DNA from: Chamaelirium japonicum
Taxonomy: Eukaryota > Streptophyta > Magnoliopsida > Liliales > Melanthiaceae
NCBI GenBank assembly: GCA_947650365.1
Contig: OX393556.1
Span: 79,032,079-79,096,078 of the forward strand
Length of the DNA: 64,000 bases
Direction of reading: 5' to 3'
The position numbers and the translations under genes were made by a program. The notes below the pieces were generated by a model that searched no databases, was not told the origin of the DNA, and saw only the letters and a program-made list of their open reading frames with translations. Below, piece by piece: positions 32,891 to 45,302 of this stretch. The stretch's first letter is position 1. The number at the start of each line of letters is the position of its first letter.

Positions 32891-33776
32891 CTTCTTGGAT
32901 TGCTATCCTGAGTAAAGGGATCTAGAGCTCTAGTGGAAGAACGGCTTCTACCTAGTAGACAAGGGAGTACGGAGTTGGTTGTGTCGGAGTGCGGAAGGAA
33001 GTGCGGTATGTCCATAATGCTTCGCCCATGTGTTCGTGTCAGTCCTTCTTCGATTTCGAGACGACCTTCTCTAAAAGCTTGCAGAGAGTCTTGTTAAAGG
33101 CTTCTGCCAGACCATTGGCTAGGGTGTTGTACATCGTTGAGCACCTTTGCTTAATGTCGAACTTAGTGCAAAACTGACTGACAGCGGCATTCTTGAACTG
33201 CTTCCCGTTGTCCGTGATGATGTAGCGAGGGACGCTGTATCAAAAAATGATATCATTCTAGATGAAATTGATGACAGAGTGCCTTGTGACTTCTCGCAAT
33301 GGTATTGCTTCAGCCCATTTGGAGAAGTAATCTGTTGCTGCCAAAATGTAGAGATGTTACTTGGATGACTTGGGCAAAGGACCAACGATGTCAAGTCCCT
33401 ATCCATCGAAGGGTTATGACGCAATTGTCGGATGCAAGGGTTTTGGTGGCTGCCGGATGTAGTCGCCGTGGAGCTGACAAGGTTGGCACTTCTTGGCGAA
33501 TTCCAAGCAATCATTGATCATCGTGGGCCAGTAGTATCCCATCCTCTTGATGCGGATATGGAGCTTTGGATCGGACTGGTGCGTGCTGCAAATTCCAGCA
33601 TGGACTTCTTGCAGCGCCGCTTCCTCTTCTTCTTTTGCTAAACATCTCAGGAGGGTACCGTTGTAGCTAAAACGGTAGAGCTTATTGTTGAAGTGAAAGA
33701 ACTTCAGGGACCGACGACGAATATCAACCTTGCACTTTAGATCATCAGGGAGCCTTCCATGGGTGAGATAGTCCAT
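32891..33776 (-). pseudogene. gypsy integrase, N-terminal and catalytic domains
   Basis: The zinc-binding HHCC part (33414-33776) reads EEEEAALQEVHAGICSTHQS and KKCQPCQLHGDYI. The catalytic core follows in broken frames: ATDYFSKWAEAIPL, IITDNGKQFKNAA and ANGLAEAFNKTL, which supply the D, D and E residues. The Cassandra insertion (TSD GAGAC) cuts the gene just after the core. Confidence 0.8.
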
Positions 33777-34060
33777 GAAGAGTTGTCTCTAATTTTAATC
33801 TTCAATTACGAGGACATGCACTGCATTGACTTGACCTGGAATCCGAGCAGGGATGTCTTCCTTAGTGATCACTATTCTTTTGCAAATGGGGACGACGAGC
33901 GGACTTCTGTAGCCGCCAAATTTGCAAGTGTGTCGGCCTGTTGGTTGAGATTCCTGTAGACATGCTGAATAGAAGTAGCCTTGAATACGTTGAGAAGTTC
34001 CATAGCTCGCTTGTGCAATGGCACGAGGTCTTCTTTGTTGACTTCTTATGCCTCGAAGAC

Positions 34061-34285
34061 TTATTGGATGATGAGCTGGGAGTCGTAGAAAATCTCGAGT
34101 CCTTGAAGCTTCATGTCGTCAGCGAGTTCGAGGCCGACGAGCACTGCTTGATCTTCAGCCACGTTGTTGGAGCATGGTTTTGATAGCAGGAATAAGAATG
34201 AAAGTATCTCATCGTTTGGGGTGACAAAAACGACTCCTGCCCCGCCACATCTTGCCTTGTTGCGCCATCGAAGAACATCTTCCAA
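34061..34285 (-). pseudogene. gypsy second (archaeal-type) RNase H domain
   Basis: The minus strand reads GGAGVVFVTPNDEILSF and NNVAEDQAVLVGLELADDM, ending with FYDSQLIIQ. The N-x-A-E-x-x-A-L and D-S-x-L signatures are those of the extra plant RNase H acquired by the Tat lineage. A frame break near 34280 separates it from the upstream part. Confidence 0.75.
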
Positions 34286-34549
34286 GAGGGAGCGATGTCG
34301 ATGGAGAACACTTCCTCGTCTGGGTGGTCTTTTGATAGTTTCATTGTGTTGGGAGAGGATATTCCGCTAGGAAGTCCACGAGTGCTTACCCCTTGACTGC
34401 CTTCTGTGGAACGAAGGTAATATCGAACTCGAGGAGGAGCAGTGCCCATTTGGCCAAGCGTCCGGAGAGCACTAGTCTTGACATAATGTATTTGAAAGGG
34501 TCGACTCTTGAAATGAGCCTGATGACGTGAGCCAGCATGTAGTGTCATA

Positions 34550-35935
34550 GCTTCTTTGTAGCGAAGATGAGTGGCAGACGAACTCTTTCAATCGGGGAGT
34601 AGTTTAGTTCTGCGCCAACAAGGGTGCAACTCAAGTAGTAGCATGATGTCTCCTTGCCTAGCTCGTTGTCTTGAGCCAGGAGTGCCCCCAAGGACTGCTC
34701 CTAGGCGCTAATTTAAAGGATCAGGGGCTTTCCTTGACTGGTGCTGATAGAACTGGCGACTTTAGCAGATATTCCTTGATACTTTAGAGGGCTTCTTGGC
34801 AAGCTTCGTCCCACTTGAATGGCGGCCCTTTCTTCATAAGGCGACTAAAGGGCTGATAGCTTCCGGCTAGGTTGGCGATGAATCTTTTGATGTACACCAG
34901 GTGGCCCTGGAGACCTCTGAGATCCTGCACCATCTTTGGAACAGGCATATTGAGAATATCGTCAATTTTGGCTTAGTCTATCTCAATGCCTCGATGCCGC
35001 ACGACAAAGCCGAGGAATTTACCCGAGGAGACTCTGAACGTGCATTTGAGTGGGTTCATGTGGAGTTGGTATCTTCGAAGTTGTTTGAAGATCAGCTCGA
35101 GGTCTTGAAGATGTATTGACTTCTTCTTGGACTTTACGACAAGGTCGTCGATGTAGCACTCCATATTTTGATGAAGAATGTTGTCGAAGATTCTCTGCAT
35201 GGCTCGTTGGTAGGTGGCTCCTGTATTTTTCAAGCCGAAGGGCATGACTTTATAGCAGTAGATCCCCTTTGGTGTGCGGAACACCGTGAGCTCCTCGTCT
35301 TTGGGCGCCATTCGGATCTGGTTGTAGCCTGAAGATCCGTTTATGAAAGTTAGCACTTCGTGGCCTATCGTCACGTCCATCATTAGTTCCGTGATTGGCA
35401 ACGGGAAATCGTCCTTGGGGCATGCATTGTTTAGGTCTCTGAAGTCCATGCACATCCTAATTTGACCGTTCTTCTTCTTGACTGGAACAATGCTAGAGAT
35501 CTAAGTCAGGTACTTGAGCTCTTGGATGAAGGCGGCTTCGATGAGCTTAATTTATTCGCTTTCTATCTGGGGTAGCAGCTCCGGTCGGTAACGTCTTTGT
35601 CCTTGCTTGATGGCGCTAGCTCCGTGTTTGACGCCGAGCTGGTGTACTGCAATATTAGGATCGAGACCTGACATCTCCTTGTAAGACCATGCGAAGACAT
35701 CTCTGTATTCTCGGAGCAGCTTGATATATGCAGCTTCTTCTTTGGGAGTCAAGAGTATGCTGATGATTGTAGGTCGAGGCTCTTTTTCTGTGCCCAGGTT
35801 GATTTCCTTCAAGTCGTCAACGGTAGACTGCCCCCTTTTTTCGAGGACTGGCGGGGCATCTTGCAACTCATCGTCTAAAGTAGAAGAATCACCATTTTCA
35901 GTTCCAATAATGGAGATATGATTGATAGCCGCCAT
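34550..35935 (-). pseudogene. gypsy reverse transcriptase
   Basis: The N-terminal part (35552-35935) reads YRDVFAWSYKEMSGLDPNI. The palm (34973-35455) reads MCMDFRDLNNACPKDDFPLP, TFINGSSGYNQI, KVMPFGLKNTGATYQRAMQ and CYIDDLVVKSKK. YIDD keeps both catalytic aspartates, but the motif A Asp is changed to Asn (FINGSSGYNQ instead of FIDG..). The connection and first RNase H region follow down to about 34550 with several stops. Confidence 0.85.
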
Positions 35936-36164
35936 GTATCAATCATAGAAGATTTTATTCGGAGACCTTGTCGAACACATCAACTTGAGTGGGTGGGTGG
36001 GCATCGAAACGGCTTCCCTAACTGGCATTCCCAAACGGTCGAACACCGACTTCCTCTTTGCTTGCTTGATTGGCCCGAGTCTTTTCGAACACGGATCTAT
36101 ACTTTGAATTTGGCCGGCTTTGACTGCTTTTCTTTTTCATCTGGAGTATGGCCCGACATTGAGC

Positions 36165-37793
36165 TCATCGCCATCTTCTTTTGGCTAACTTGATATTGGG
36201 ACGGACGACATAGGTAGAGCGTGCATCGAAGACTGACGATCCTTCAGTTGTTTCATCTATCATCTTCACCTCAATGTAGTTGGAGGTGAAGGTCTTCTTT
36301 GTTGCAATCTTGATGACCATCGGGGTTTGACTAGAGCCGATGTCTCGCCGATTTGGGAGAATTTGCTCGCCGCTTTGAAAAAGACGAGCTTGAGTCTTGA
36401 TCATCCCATGCGGTATCACAGCTGAAAGAAGCGTGCCCATATGCATGACACTTTCTTTGTTGTAGTCGGCATTGAACAGCAGTTTAGCGGCGTTTTGCCC
36501 CCAACTCCCTTTCGGCTTGAATGCGAGTTGACTGGAGTTGAAGGAGCCAACAGGTTCTGTCGGATTCGAAGCTTGCATCAGACCAAGTAGTGGCAATGTC
36601 ATCTCTTTCAAGGTGATGACGTTGGCCTCTGACAGTGGTGGAGCCGTTTCTTTCATTGAAGCAAGAGTTTGTCGTTGTGTTTGCAAAGCCATTGAGACAT
36701 GAGGCATAGGACCGACACAGCTTGGACGGGCAACGGAGTATGTTGCGTGGATTTTGGCTTGAAGCTGATACGCATCCTTTGTCTTGATCTCAGTGCTTCC
36801 TTGACTTCGAGTATCGCCTTGCTGGATGGTTGCTCTGGATTTGCAGGTAGAGGTGTTTTGTCCCGCCTCACCTTTTTAGCCTTTTAGGTTCGAGGAGCTT
36901 TAGTTGGAAGGACTTCTAAAAAAAGGTCTTTTGCTTGGTAAACCTTGGCATTGGCAAGGTGTGCTTCGGCCTCATTGAACGACTTGTCATCAGTGACGAT
37001 GCACTTCTCCATGCCTTCCTCGTAGTACTTGAGGCACTGGTGCCAGGTGGACACCACGATATCGTTTTTGTGTAGCCATGGTCTTCCTAGCAAGAGGCAA
37101 TATGATGTCTGACAGTGAATGACGTGGAAGAGGACTGTCGTGTCAAGCTGGCTGATGTAAAGCTTCAAATGAATGATCCCGATGGTGGACTATCCGCCCT
37201 AATTGAACCCTTGAATAACCAGTTGTGAGAGCTGGTCAGTGGTAATGTCGAGCTGTCTCATTGTTTGGATGGGCATGATGTTGACGGCGGAGCCACAGTC
37301 TAGAAGGATTCGATTTATCGGCCTTTTCTTGATGTACCCTGAGACGTAGATGGGCCGGTTGTGCAGTCGTGCTCCGAGTTGCAGATCTTCATCTGAGAAG
37401 GTTATTGTTGCATCACAGGAGGCAACAGTTCTGCCCTTCTTAATATCCTTCCTCTTTCTTTTATGGCTGACTGGATCTGCCAAGGCCGCGGCCATCGCTA
37501 GGCAAGCTTTCTTTGGGGAGGTGCAATGCTTCTATAAGCGGCAAGTGTAAGATTGCCTCGTTGTAGGAAGCAGTGCCCTCCTTGTCGGAGCTGTCCCTCT
37601 CTTTGTCAGAGTTGCTTTCTTCAGAAGACTCGATCTCGCCTTTCTTTTTTGGCATCTCGTGAACTTCGGCAATGTAACACGAGACTCTGAGGTGCTGATC
37701 GGCTGGGAGGAAGTGATCGGGGAAGAACTCTTGCAACGTTACCGGTTCTGGAGGGCTTTGCTGGAGGAGATCATCTAGATTTACTGGCGGCAC
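36165..37793 (-). pseudogene. gypsy protease region and linker
   Basis: The aspartic protease fold reads NRILLDCGSAVNIMPIQT (near 37290), where the usual D-S/T-G triad has become D-C-G, and ends YCLLLGRPWLHKNDIV (36884-37168). The stretch 37461-37793 upstream is acidic and low complexity. The stretch 36165-36707 downstream is the linker to reverse transcriptase. Stops occur between these pieces. Confidence 0.7.
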
Positions 37794-38279
37794 TTTGAAC
37801 GCCTTTCTTCCTCGAGCTTTGCTTTTCTTTCTATAGGTTCTTCATTCAGGGAGCTTTCTTATCACCCGATCTAGCTTGTGATGTCTTGCTGGCCATAGCC
37901 TTCGCCTCCGAGGTAGAATGATCCATGCATCTTCATCGGTGGATTCTCCCTCGCCAAGGTGAAGATTTGGAGCGGCAACTGCAAGTTCTTCATTGACTGG
38001 AGAAACTTGCTCTTCTGGAGGCTCTGCTGGCTCATCTTCGGATCCCCAACCGGTGGGCTTGATCTCTTCCATTGAAACGGATGAAGGCTTGGAGTAGAGA
38101 ACGTAGTAGTCAAACTTACCCGAGGGCTAGCCCAACAGGCCGACTTCTGGATCTCCTTGCTCGTACCTTTCTTGGAGAGTTTGTTGAGATGTGACTTTGC
38201 TCAGGAGAGGTACTGGCGTGAGCGACGGTTGCCCCCGGGGCAATGGTGTTTTATTCCTAGCGAGTACAGGAGCACGTCA

Positions 38280-40100
38280 TCATCGCTTCGAGACCTTTGG
38301 TTGTAAAATAGGCTTCGCGATTGGCCTTTGATGATTGATGTGCAACTTGGGCATTCTCTGTCCTGCAGCAATGAGTACCGGCGGAAAGGAACAGAAGGTG
38401 ATGGACGTCATGTTTGTTGTAGCGACATTACCAGAGTCGATTTTAATCTTTCCTTGCTTTGCGATTGCCATGATTCTCTCTTTGAAGACGAAGCACTTCT
38501 CGATGGGATGGCTAACCACCCGATGATACTTGCAGAAGAGTGGATCATCGACACGATGCATTTGTTCGGGCCTCTTTGAAGGAGGAAGCTCGATCATCTT
38601 TTCTTGCAGCAACTGGTCAAACATGGAGGAGACTTCCGAGTCCGGGAAGGGATACTCCTTGGCTTCAAGTTCCTCGAGCGTTATTCTAGGTGGCCGCTGA
38701 GGCTACGAAGGCGTTATGATGGCCTTGTCCGGCTTGCTACCGATCTTGAGTGGTTTGGAAGTTGAAGTGACATCGACTTTCTTTGGTTTGGATGCCGGCT
38801 GTTTGTCCTTCTTCTCCACCTTCAGAAAGTCTTTGCTTTTCGAGTCCCTGTGATTTGCTAAACTGAGCTCCATGTCGTGGGCTCGTGTTGCGAGTTCTTT
38901 GAAGGACCAAGGCTTGATCCCTTTGAGGATGTGCAGCAAGCCCCAGTGCATGCCTTGGGTGCACATCTCGATGGCCGAGTCTTCAGACAAGCGATCTCGT
39001 GAATTTAGCGCAAGGTTCCTCCAATGATCGATGTAGTCGATCACCGGCTCATCCTTTCTTTGCTTGACGGCAGTAAGCTCAGTTATGCTAACGATGTGTC
39101 GGGTGTTGTAGAAGCGGTTGAGGAACTCCCTCTCCATCTGGTCCCAACTATCGATGGATCCTGGAAGGAGATCAATATACTAGTCAAACGCATTACCTTT
39201 GAAGGTGTGAACGAACTGCTTCACCATCTCATCGCCGTACGTACTGGCATTGTTGCAAGTTTCGACGAAGTGGGCGACGTGCTGCCTTGGATTTCCATTT
39301 TCGTTGAAGTGTTGGAACTTTGGGGGCTGGAACCTGGTAGGGAAACACAACTGTTGGATCCTTGCGGTGTAAGGCTTCTAGTAGGCCGCCGTGATTGGAA
39401 GAAGACTGCCGTTGTGGGAACGCATCATATCGGCCACCAATGACTGTATCTGCTGGGTAGTCATCGTTGCCACCACCGATGGTTGTGTGTCCACCAAGAC
39501 TGGTATTGGAGAGATGACCTTTGCTAAGACGGGAGTTGAAGAGAGTGCAAGAGTAGTCGCTAGAACTGTCGGGGCAACCTCTGCCAGAGTTGAAGATGGC
39601 ATTGAAGCGGCTACTGGAGATGCAGGAGTTTGATTAACTGTTGTAGCATCCCTCGCGCTTAGCCTTTGAAGGAAGGTGTTGATGTGACGATCCTTCTCCT
39701 CCATCAGCCGAGTGATTTACGCCATGTGTTCACCCATTTGCATGACTTGGAGTTGAAGAGTGGATGGGGGATGATGATGCAAGACATATTGATGTTGCAT
39801 GCCTGTATCCTCAACATCATCGTCGGAGATGTAGTTGCGCCGACTTGCTTCTGTTTGATGACGGACGTTTACCCCCTGCAAAGGGGGTGCAGGGTCCATC
39901 GGAGAACCCAACTGGGCTCGGGGTTGGGGCTGGTCCTCCCCAAATTTCTGGATATGTGTTCTAGGACCGAGGCTCGTTTCTTCATGCACTAAGGCCTCGT
40001 CAGTGCTTTGGCGAGCATCTTCGGCAGTAATTTCTAACGCAAAAATATCCGCAAGAGTTCGAGTATGCTGAGTATAGACACGTACCATCGGGGGAACGTC
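38280..40100 (-). pseudogene. gypsy gag region
   Basis: The capsid-type segment (38703-39137) reads REFLNRFYNTRHIVSITEL and DYIDHWRNLALNSRDRL, typical of the retrotransposon gag family. It is preceded by a Thr/Pro/Val-rich N-terminal region (39378-40088) and followed by FCKYHRVVSHPIEKCFVFK (38280-38624), a CxxH..HxxxxC metal-binding block common in Tat-lineage gag. Frame changes separate the three parts, so no intact gag is made. The start of gag is probably near the Met at 40088. Confidence 0.75.
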
Positions 40101-40247
40101 ATCCTCCGGGTTTTCTAAACCACCATATCGGAGTCGTGGAGACTCGACGATGGGTCATAGGCTTGTTGGAGCAAATGTATCATTGTTTGTCCCGGCCATG
40201 ACAAAACTTGAGGTAACTCCTTCAGACGTACGGATGAGAGAAGAGGA

Positions 40248-40266
40248 GGTCCCATCGGGCGTGCCA
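40248..40266 (-). promoter_or_regulatory. Primer-binding site of the gypsy element
   Basis: Just inside the 5' LTR, the minus strand reads TGGCACGCCCGATGGGACC, starting with the TGG expected opposite a tRNA CCA end. It lies 6 bases from the LTR edge. I have not matched it to a specific tRNA. Confidence 0.6.
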
Positions 40267-40272
40267 AAAATC

Positions 40273-42342
40273 TGTATGCGAGAAAAAAGATTCGGGTCGT
40301 CTTTATTGCACAAAACAAGATTACAAAGGCTGGGACCTGGGGACTCATGGGTGGTGAGTCGAGTACGGCGAAGATTTGATCAGGAGATTGTGGGATAGAT
40401 CCTCTGAAGGGTCTATTTGATCCACGTCTCCATATTACTACGTACGAGAGCTCTAGAGGGGTTGCCTAGGATGAAGATCTTTACAGGGTGAGGGTTTCTT
40501 GAGAGGCTAAGGATTTATCACCGATGCTTTTGTCCCTTCCATGCTTCGCGCTTTCTTGGCTAGGGGGTCTTTGGCTTCGTTCCTCGGTCTTCGTGTCTCC
40601 CTCGGCTCTGGCTAGATCTCAGCGTCCTTGATCATCGGTTCGCAGCGTCGATCGTGGTTTGGCTTCGGCTTTGGCTTTACTTTTGACTTTGGCTTTGCTT
40701 TGGCGTGGCTCTGGCTTCTACTTTGCTTTGGTGCTTGCGCTTGAACGTAGAAGGGTAGAGGCTTGTGATGCTTTAGTTCTTCCGAACTTCATGTCGTATC
40801 AGCTAGAACGTGCGGTACTTTATTTGTGACCGTCGTAGTTGCCTGGCTTTGGCACTTGTGTTGCTTTGGCGTGGGCTTTACTGGTGCTTTTACTTCGGCT
40901 TCTTGTGTTGGCTTTTGCTTTGGCATTGGCTCGATCTTTTTCTCGAATGGCGATAGCTACACCTTTACTTCTTCTTTATTCTTTCGGCTTTCTTGATGTT
41001 GGTAGCGTCGGCTTGACTTCTCCTCTTCTCTGGGCTTCTTTAGTGTGATCGAAGTTGAAGACTTTGTTTTGAAGACAACGGGTATAGTACCGTTTCGGGT
41101 GTCCTTCTCCAAGCTTTCTTCTTCGTGAATGGAGCAGATGTTGTTGAAGACGACGGGACGATGCCGCTTCGATCTTCTTCTCTAAGCTTTTGGGCTTGAT
41201 CGGAGTCGCAGGCTTGTTGAAGACGACGAGGTGATGTCGCTTCAATCTTCTTCTTCGGGCTTTTGGGCTTGATCGGAGTCGAAGGCTTGTTGAAGACGAC
41301 GGGGTGGTGCCGCTTCGATCTTCTTCTTCGGACTTTTGGGCTTGATCGGAGTCGAAGGCTTGTTGAAGACGATAGGGTGGTGCCGCTTTGATCTTCTTCT
41401 CCGGGCTTTTGGGCTTGATCAAAGTCAAAGGCTTGTTGAAGACAACAGGGTGGTGCCGCTTCGATCTTCTTCTCTGGTCTTTGCTTTTGGCGTCTTCGAA
41501 GTTGAAGGTTTTTTCTTCTCCGAGCTTTCTCCTTCGTGCACGGAGTCGAAAGGTTGATCTTCTTGTGCAAGGGTATTCATGTTGATGAGGACTTTCAATA
41601 TACTAAGCCGGTCCGAAAGGGATAGGATTGTTCGAGTCTTGTGAAGCCTTGGGTCGTTGAAGGCGTGTCTCCTCCTTTGCAGAGCTTTCTTGCTTTTGTT
41701 TTCGACCTCTTGAGACCTCCCTCTCCCCCTCTATTTATAGGTGAAGGGGGGTGGGAAGAGATATGGAAAGGTTCATTTAAATCCCTTGATTATCTCTCCC
41801 ATAACTACCCAAGATTCATTCCCTCATTTATAGGAGAATAAACCTTCATTTATTTTCATTTTCTGGCGGAGTAGTTATGGCCCAATCATTTTGAATTTTA
41901 TTTGAATCTTGCACATTAAATCGATGGCGACCCGGGTTCGTTTCTTGTCTATCGGATCGAGGGATCGACGTAGATCCACGCTTGTGTAGACGTCTACGCA
42001 ACCTCCCCCCGCACATGGCGGTTTTCTTTCCTTTTTCTTCTTATTTTATTTCCTTTTATTTTCTTTCTTTTGTTTCTCTTTTTCTTTTTTTTCTTTTCTT
42101 TCTTTTTCTTTCTTCTTTTCTTTTCCTCCCTTGGTCGGCTGCACCCTTCCAACAGGAAGAGGGGGGGGGGGGGGGGGGCATGGTTTGGCAATGGACCGGG
42201 TGGCCCCCACTTGAGGATGGGCCTACCCGGCCTCTCCTTTGGTCGGATTCGGTGGGCCCCCCTTAGCCTGGCGCGGGCCCGTTTGCCCTTGGGTTGGCCT
42301 GCACAGGTCGGGCTCGGGTGCGATCAAATTTGTGTTTCTACA
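40273..42342 (-). repeat. 5' LTR of the gypsy element
   Basis: Partner of 25479-27501, 2070 bp, with a better-preserved TG at 40273 and CA at 42341-42342. It contains the same array of units of about 72 bp (about 41130-41490), here with an extra diverged unit, and a G tract at about 42163-42177. Confidence 0.85.
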
Positions 42343-43065
42343 GAACCCAACCTGATTTTTTGTGGGTCTGGGTTGGGATTTTGCCTTATCGGATTGGGCC
42401 TGGGTTCAAAATACTAAACCCGGCTTGAATTCGGGTTGGGCATGGGCAGGGGTATCGGGCAACCCGACCTAATCCGAACCCCGACCCCTATATTCAATAT
42501 ATAATATTCATGAAGATGTGGGGTTATATGTAGTAGTGGGAAATGAACTTTAAGTGTTTTTTTTTTGTTTCATTATGATAATGCAAAACTAAACCTATGC
42601 TTGGGATTTTGCTTTAATTTGAACATGTCTTTGTTTACATTTAAAAGTTATTACACTTTTATGTTTGATTGATAATGTCAAATGGTTTGTTTAAGGTAAC
42701 TTGGAACTTTGTCTTCTTTTGTTTCACCTTCTGTTTCTGAATCTGTTTACCATCTCCTTTTTTTAGTTTATTTCTTATATTGGTAGTTTTTGGAGCTTGC
42801 TTTAATCTCGTAACAACTTTGAAATCGAAACCTACTTTGTATGGAACCCAATCCAACCTTCGACTCGACGCAACCCGACCCACATACAAAACGCGGGCAA
42901 CCCCCGATCTTAACCCTAGTTCTAATTGTTGAGCTCAGGTTGGGCTTGGGCTGGCCAACTCCAACCCAACCTCGGGTTGGGTTGGGCTTGGGTTGAGGAT
43001 TCAGCACCATAGGTTGGGCTCGGGTTGACCTCCCGACCCACCCAAGTTGCAGCTCTAACCACATC

Positions 43066-43734
43066 CGCCTCTTTTTTCTACGTTGTAGCAGCAACCACCT
43101 CTTCCTGTCATATCACTCCCTCCTCAAACCTCTTTTTTTTTTTTTGTTCATCAAAGGGGGGATCACAAGAGACGCTACATGCCAGCGTTAGCATGCACGA
43201 GCACATAAGATCGTATTCGTACCTGGTAAGAATAAGACCACTAGCAAGTAGGAGAAACGCCACCATCGGTGTAACACTGGACCCTAAATGAAATGATAAG
43301 CAACCAAAGTAGCAAGTCCACCACCAACTCGTTGGTGTAGCAACAAGAGCCCGCCACCCAATCGGGAACTACACAGTCTGCCACTGGTGGGGAACAACAC
43401 CAACCATCGCTCCGACGATCAAACCATCTGTCAGAGCACTGGTGGTGAGAAAACATGATCTACAACCTCAAAACGGGATGTACAACATCAAAAACATGAT
43501 CTACCACAAGATTCAACATATCCAGCAGCACCGGCGAAGAGTAAGAGCAATATCGACCCCAATCTACCACGAAATCCGTCACCATCGCCTCAAAGCCACT
43601 AGGGACCACCACCGAGCAGCGGATGGGTCTGGAAAAACCATCAGCATACTCCGGTTGGGGTCCAAAAACCAGCACTCCTGTTGCCACCAACCGGAAACCC
43701 ACGAGCCGAGCGTGAACGACTCCGATCTGAGCAG
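43066..43734. other. Sequence between hAT and copia elements, unrecognised
   Basis: It contains a T tract (43132-43145) and a stretch rich in CCACCAC and CATGATCTAC repeats, including a local duplication of 'aaacatgatctac' (43447 and 43493). Open frames on both strands show no known domain. The sequence resumes after the copia element at 51028. Confidence 0.4.
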
Positions 43735-44860
43735 TGTTGGGTGTGTGTTTGAAAACCACACAAAACAAAAGGGGTTTAGTCTCATATCGGTAAGGGGAGA
43801 AATCCCCTACCAAGTTAAAAGGGATTGCCCACTTCCCCCAACTAGTCATCACATTATAGAAGGGGCTCCACAAGCTCACACGCATGCGCGCGTGCGTGCC
43901 GAGCCGAGCCATGCCGGGTCGGGCCTGGGCTTGGGCTTGGGCTTGGGCGGCGCGTGTGTGTGCGCCCATGGACCCGGACACGATAGCATCTCCGAAATGG
44001 GCTGGTCCGCACCTGCCTTATTTTTTTTTTAGTCCTCCTCCACATTTATTATTTTCCATCGAGGACACTAGCCGTTACAAGAGAAGCGCTGCATGCTAGC
44101 CGTTGTGGGCAAGCTATGTGCAAGCTGTAACGTGCGGAGTAAATGGGCTTGATCGCAACCCATAAACTGCTCCCCTCCTTTAGCCCTCTATTAACTGCCC
44201 GAGGCCTATATAAGGCCCAGTGCAGCCATAGAGCAGTACACACAAAAATTGAGAATTGCTCTCTACTCTCTGTCTCTCCCTCTCCCGTTTTCTCTAGCCC
44301 TTACTGCGGTGCTACCTCCTTGCTCTGAGAAGACTCTCTCGTATCAAAGTTGTGCTGCGGTGCTGCCTCCTTGCTTCGAGAAGACCTTCGTCGAGTCGCT
44401 GGGTTCCTAAAAGTACATCGAGGTTCGCATAGCCTTCTTGAAGTCGTGCCAACGAGAAGGAGGTCGCCTGACCGGGGTCGTCGTATCTCTGAGAACCATT
44501 GCTATGAGACCCGAACGAGGGGAGCAATAAGTTTCTTGGGACAGCGCCTAGCGTGCTTCGACAATCAGGCTAGAGTTTCTAACTCTAATTTCTTGCTATT
44601 AGTAGATCTATTGAAAACGATTTGCATCTAATTCTAAACACTAAATAATTTAGATAGTTTATTTCTCTCTTTTAGAAAAGTTCGGCAAGGTGAATGACGG
44701 TTCCATAAAACCCACTCTGCCTTGGCAAACAATTTCTAAAAGAAATTTGTGACGTGCCTTTGTTTGCAAATATTATAGTTGCTAAACAATCAATCCTTTA
44801 ATATTAATAATTTGATTAAACTCCTAAGTTTGCTAGTATAGAATTGTTAGATTTCCAACA
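43735..44860 (+). repeat. 5' LTR of the copia element
   Basis: 1126 bp, TGTTGG...CCAACA. A TATA-like 'cctatataaggccc' lies at about 44205-44218, followed by CT-rich sequence, consistent with the promoter and transcript start region. Confidence 0.9.
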
Positions 44861-45302
44861 ATTCAATAAACTTATTTAATATTTAATCGTTCATCATATT
44901 CAAAAGGACTATTTATCATTCTCTATTGTGCAATCTACTATGTTACGTTTGTTATCGTAGAATAAATAGCTCGATCATTAGTCGTTAAAAGTTGCGTGAT
45001 AGTTATTAGTTGTAAAATTATTTTCTACAAAAATTAATTAGAAGCATAGATTATAGAAAAGACTAAAAGTCGTCTATTGAAAGTTCCACTGCCTATGGTG
45101 TCTAGACAGGCTTGACAAATCGGCATTAAATTACCCAAGGTAGCTTGGTATTTGAGCAAGCCTAGTGCTCCACCTCCTACCTGGAGCCCATCTGTCCGTT
45201 AGGATTTGGAAGTTTCATTTAGACTTCTAAAAGTCAAATCTATTCAAGAATTTTGAAATTGACAAAACTATTTTTCAATCCACAGATTTCAACTCCTCTC
45301 CT

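Larger units (their letters stand above)
25479..42342 (-). mobile_element. Ty3/gypsy retrotransposon of Tat/Ogre type, 16.9 kb, with an antisense ORF
   Basis: Two LTRs of about 2.0-2.1 kb (25479-27501 and 40273-42342) begin and end with TGTA/TACA (the left copy has decayed to TATA). They are flanked by the TSD GAACC (25474-25478 and 42343-42347). The minus-strand order is 5' LTR, primer-binding site, gag, protease, reverse transcriptase, RNase H including an archaeal-type copy, integrase, then a plus-strand antisense reading region, then 3' LTR. This layout, the great length and the antisense ORF are features of the Tat lineage (Ogre, Retand and relatives; established knowledge). All frames carry stops. 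A Cassandra element sits in the 3' part of pol. The LTRs differ at many sites, so the insertion is not recent. Confidence 0.9.
25446..43057. mobile_element. hAT-type MITE, split by the gypsy insertion
   Basis: The left terminus TAGGGTTGCAACTTGGG (25446 on) and the right terminus CCCAAGTTGCAGCTCTA (to 43057) are inverted repeats. They are flanked by the 8-bp duplication ACCACATC (25438-25445 and 43058-43065), diagnostic of the hAT superfamily. With the gypsy element and one GAACC copy removed, the element is about 743 bp and has no transposase. Its interior is rich in GGGTTGGG/CCCAACC words. The span given includes the nested insertion. Confidence 0.85.

Noticed and set aside
41130-41570. Basic low-complexity protein in the LTR
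   Set aside because: It arises from the tandem array shared by both LTRs; Lys/Arg/Gln-rich text follows the repeat unit.
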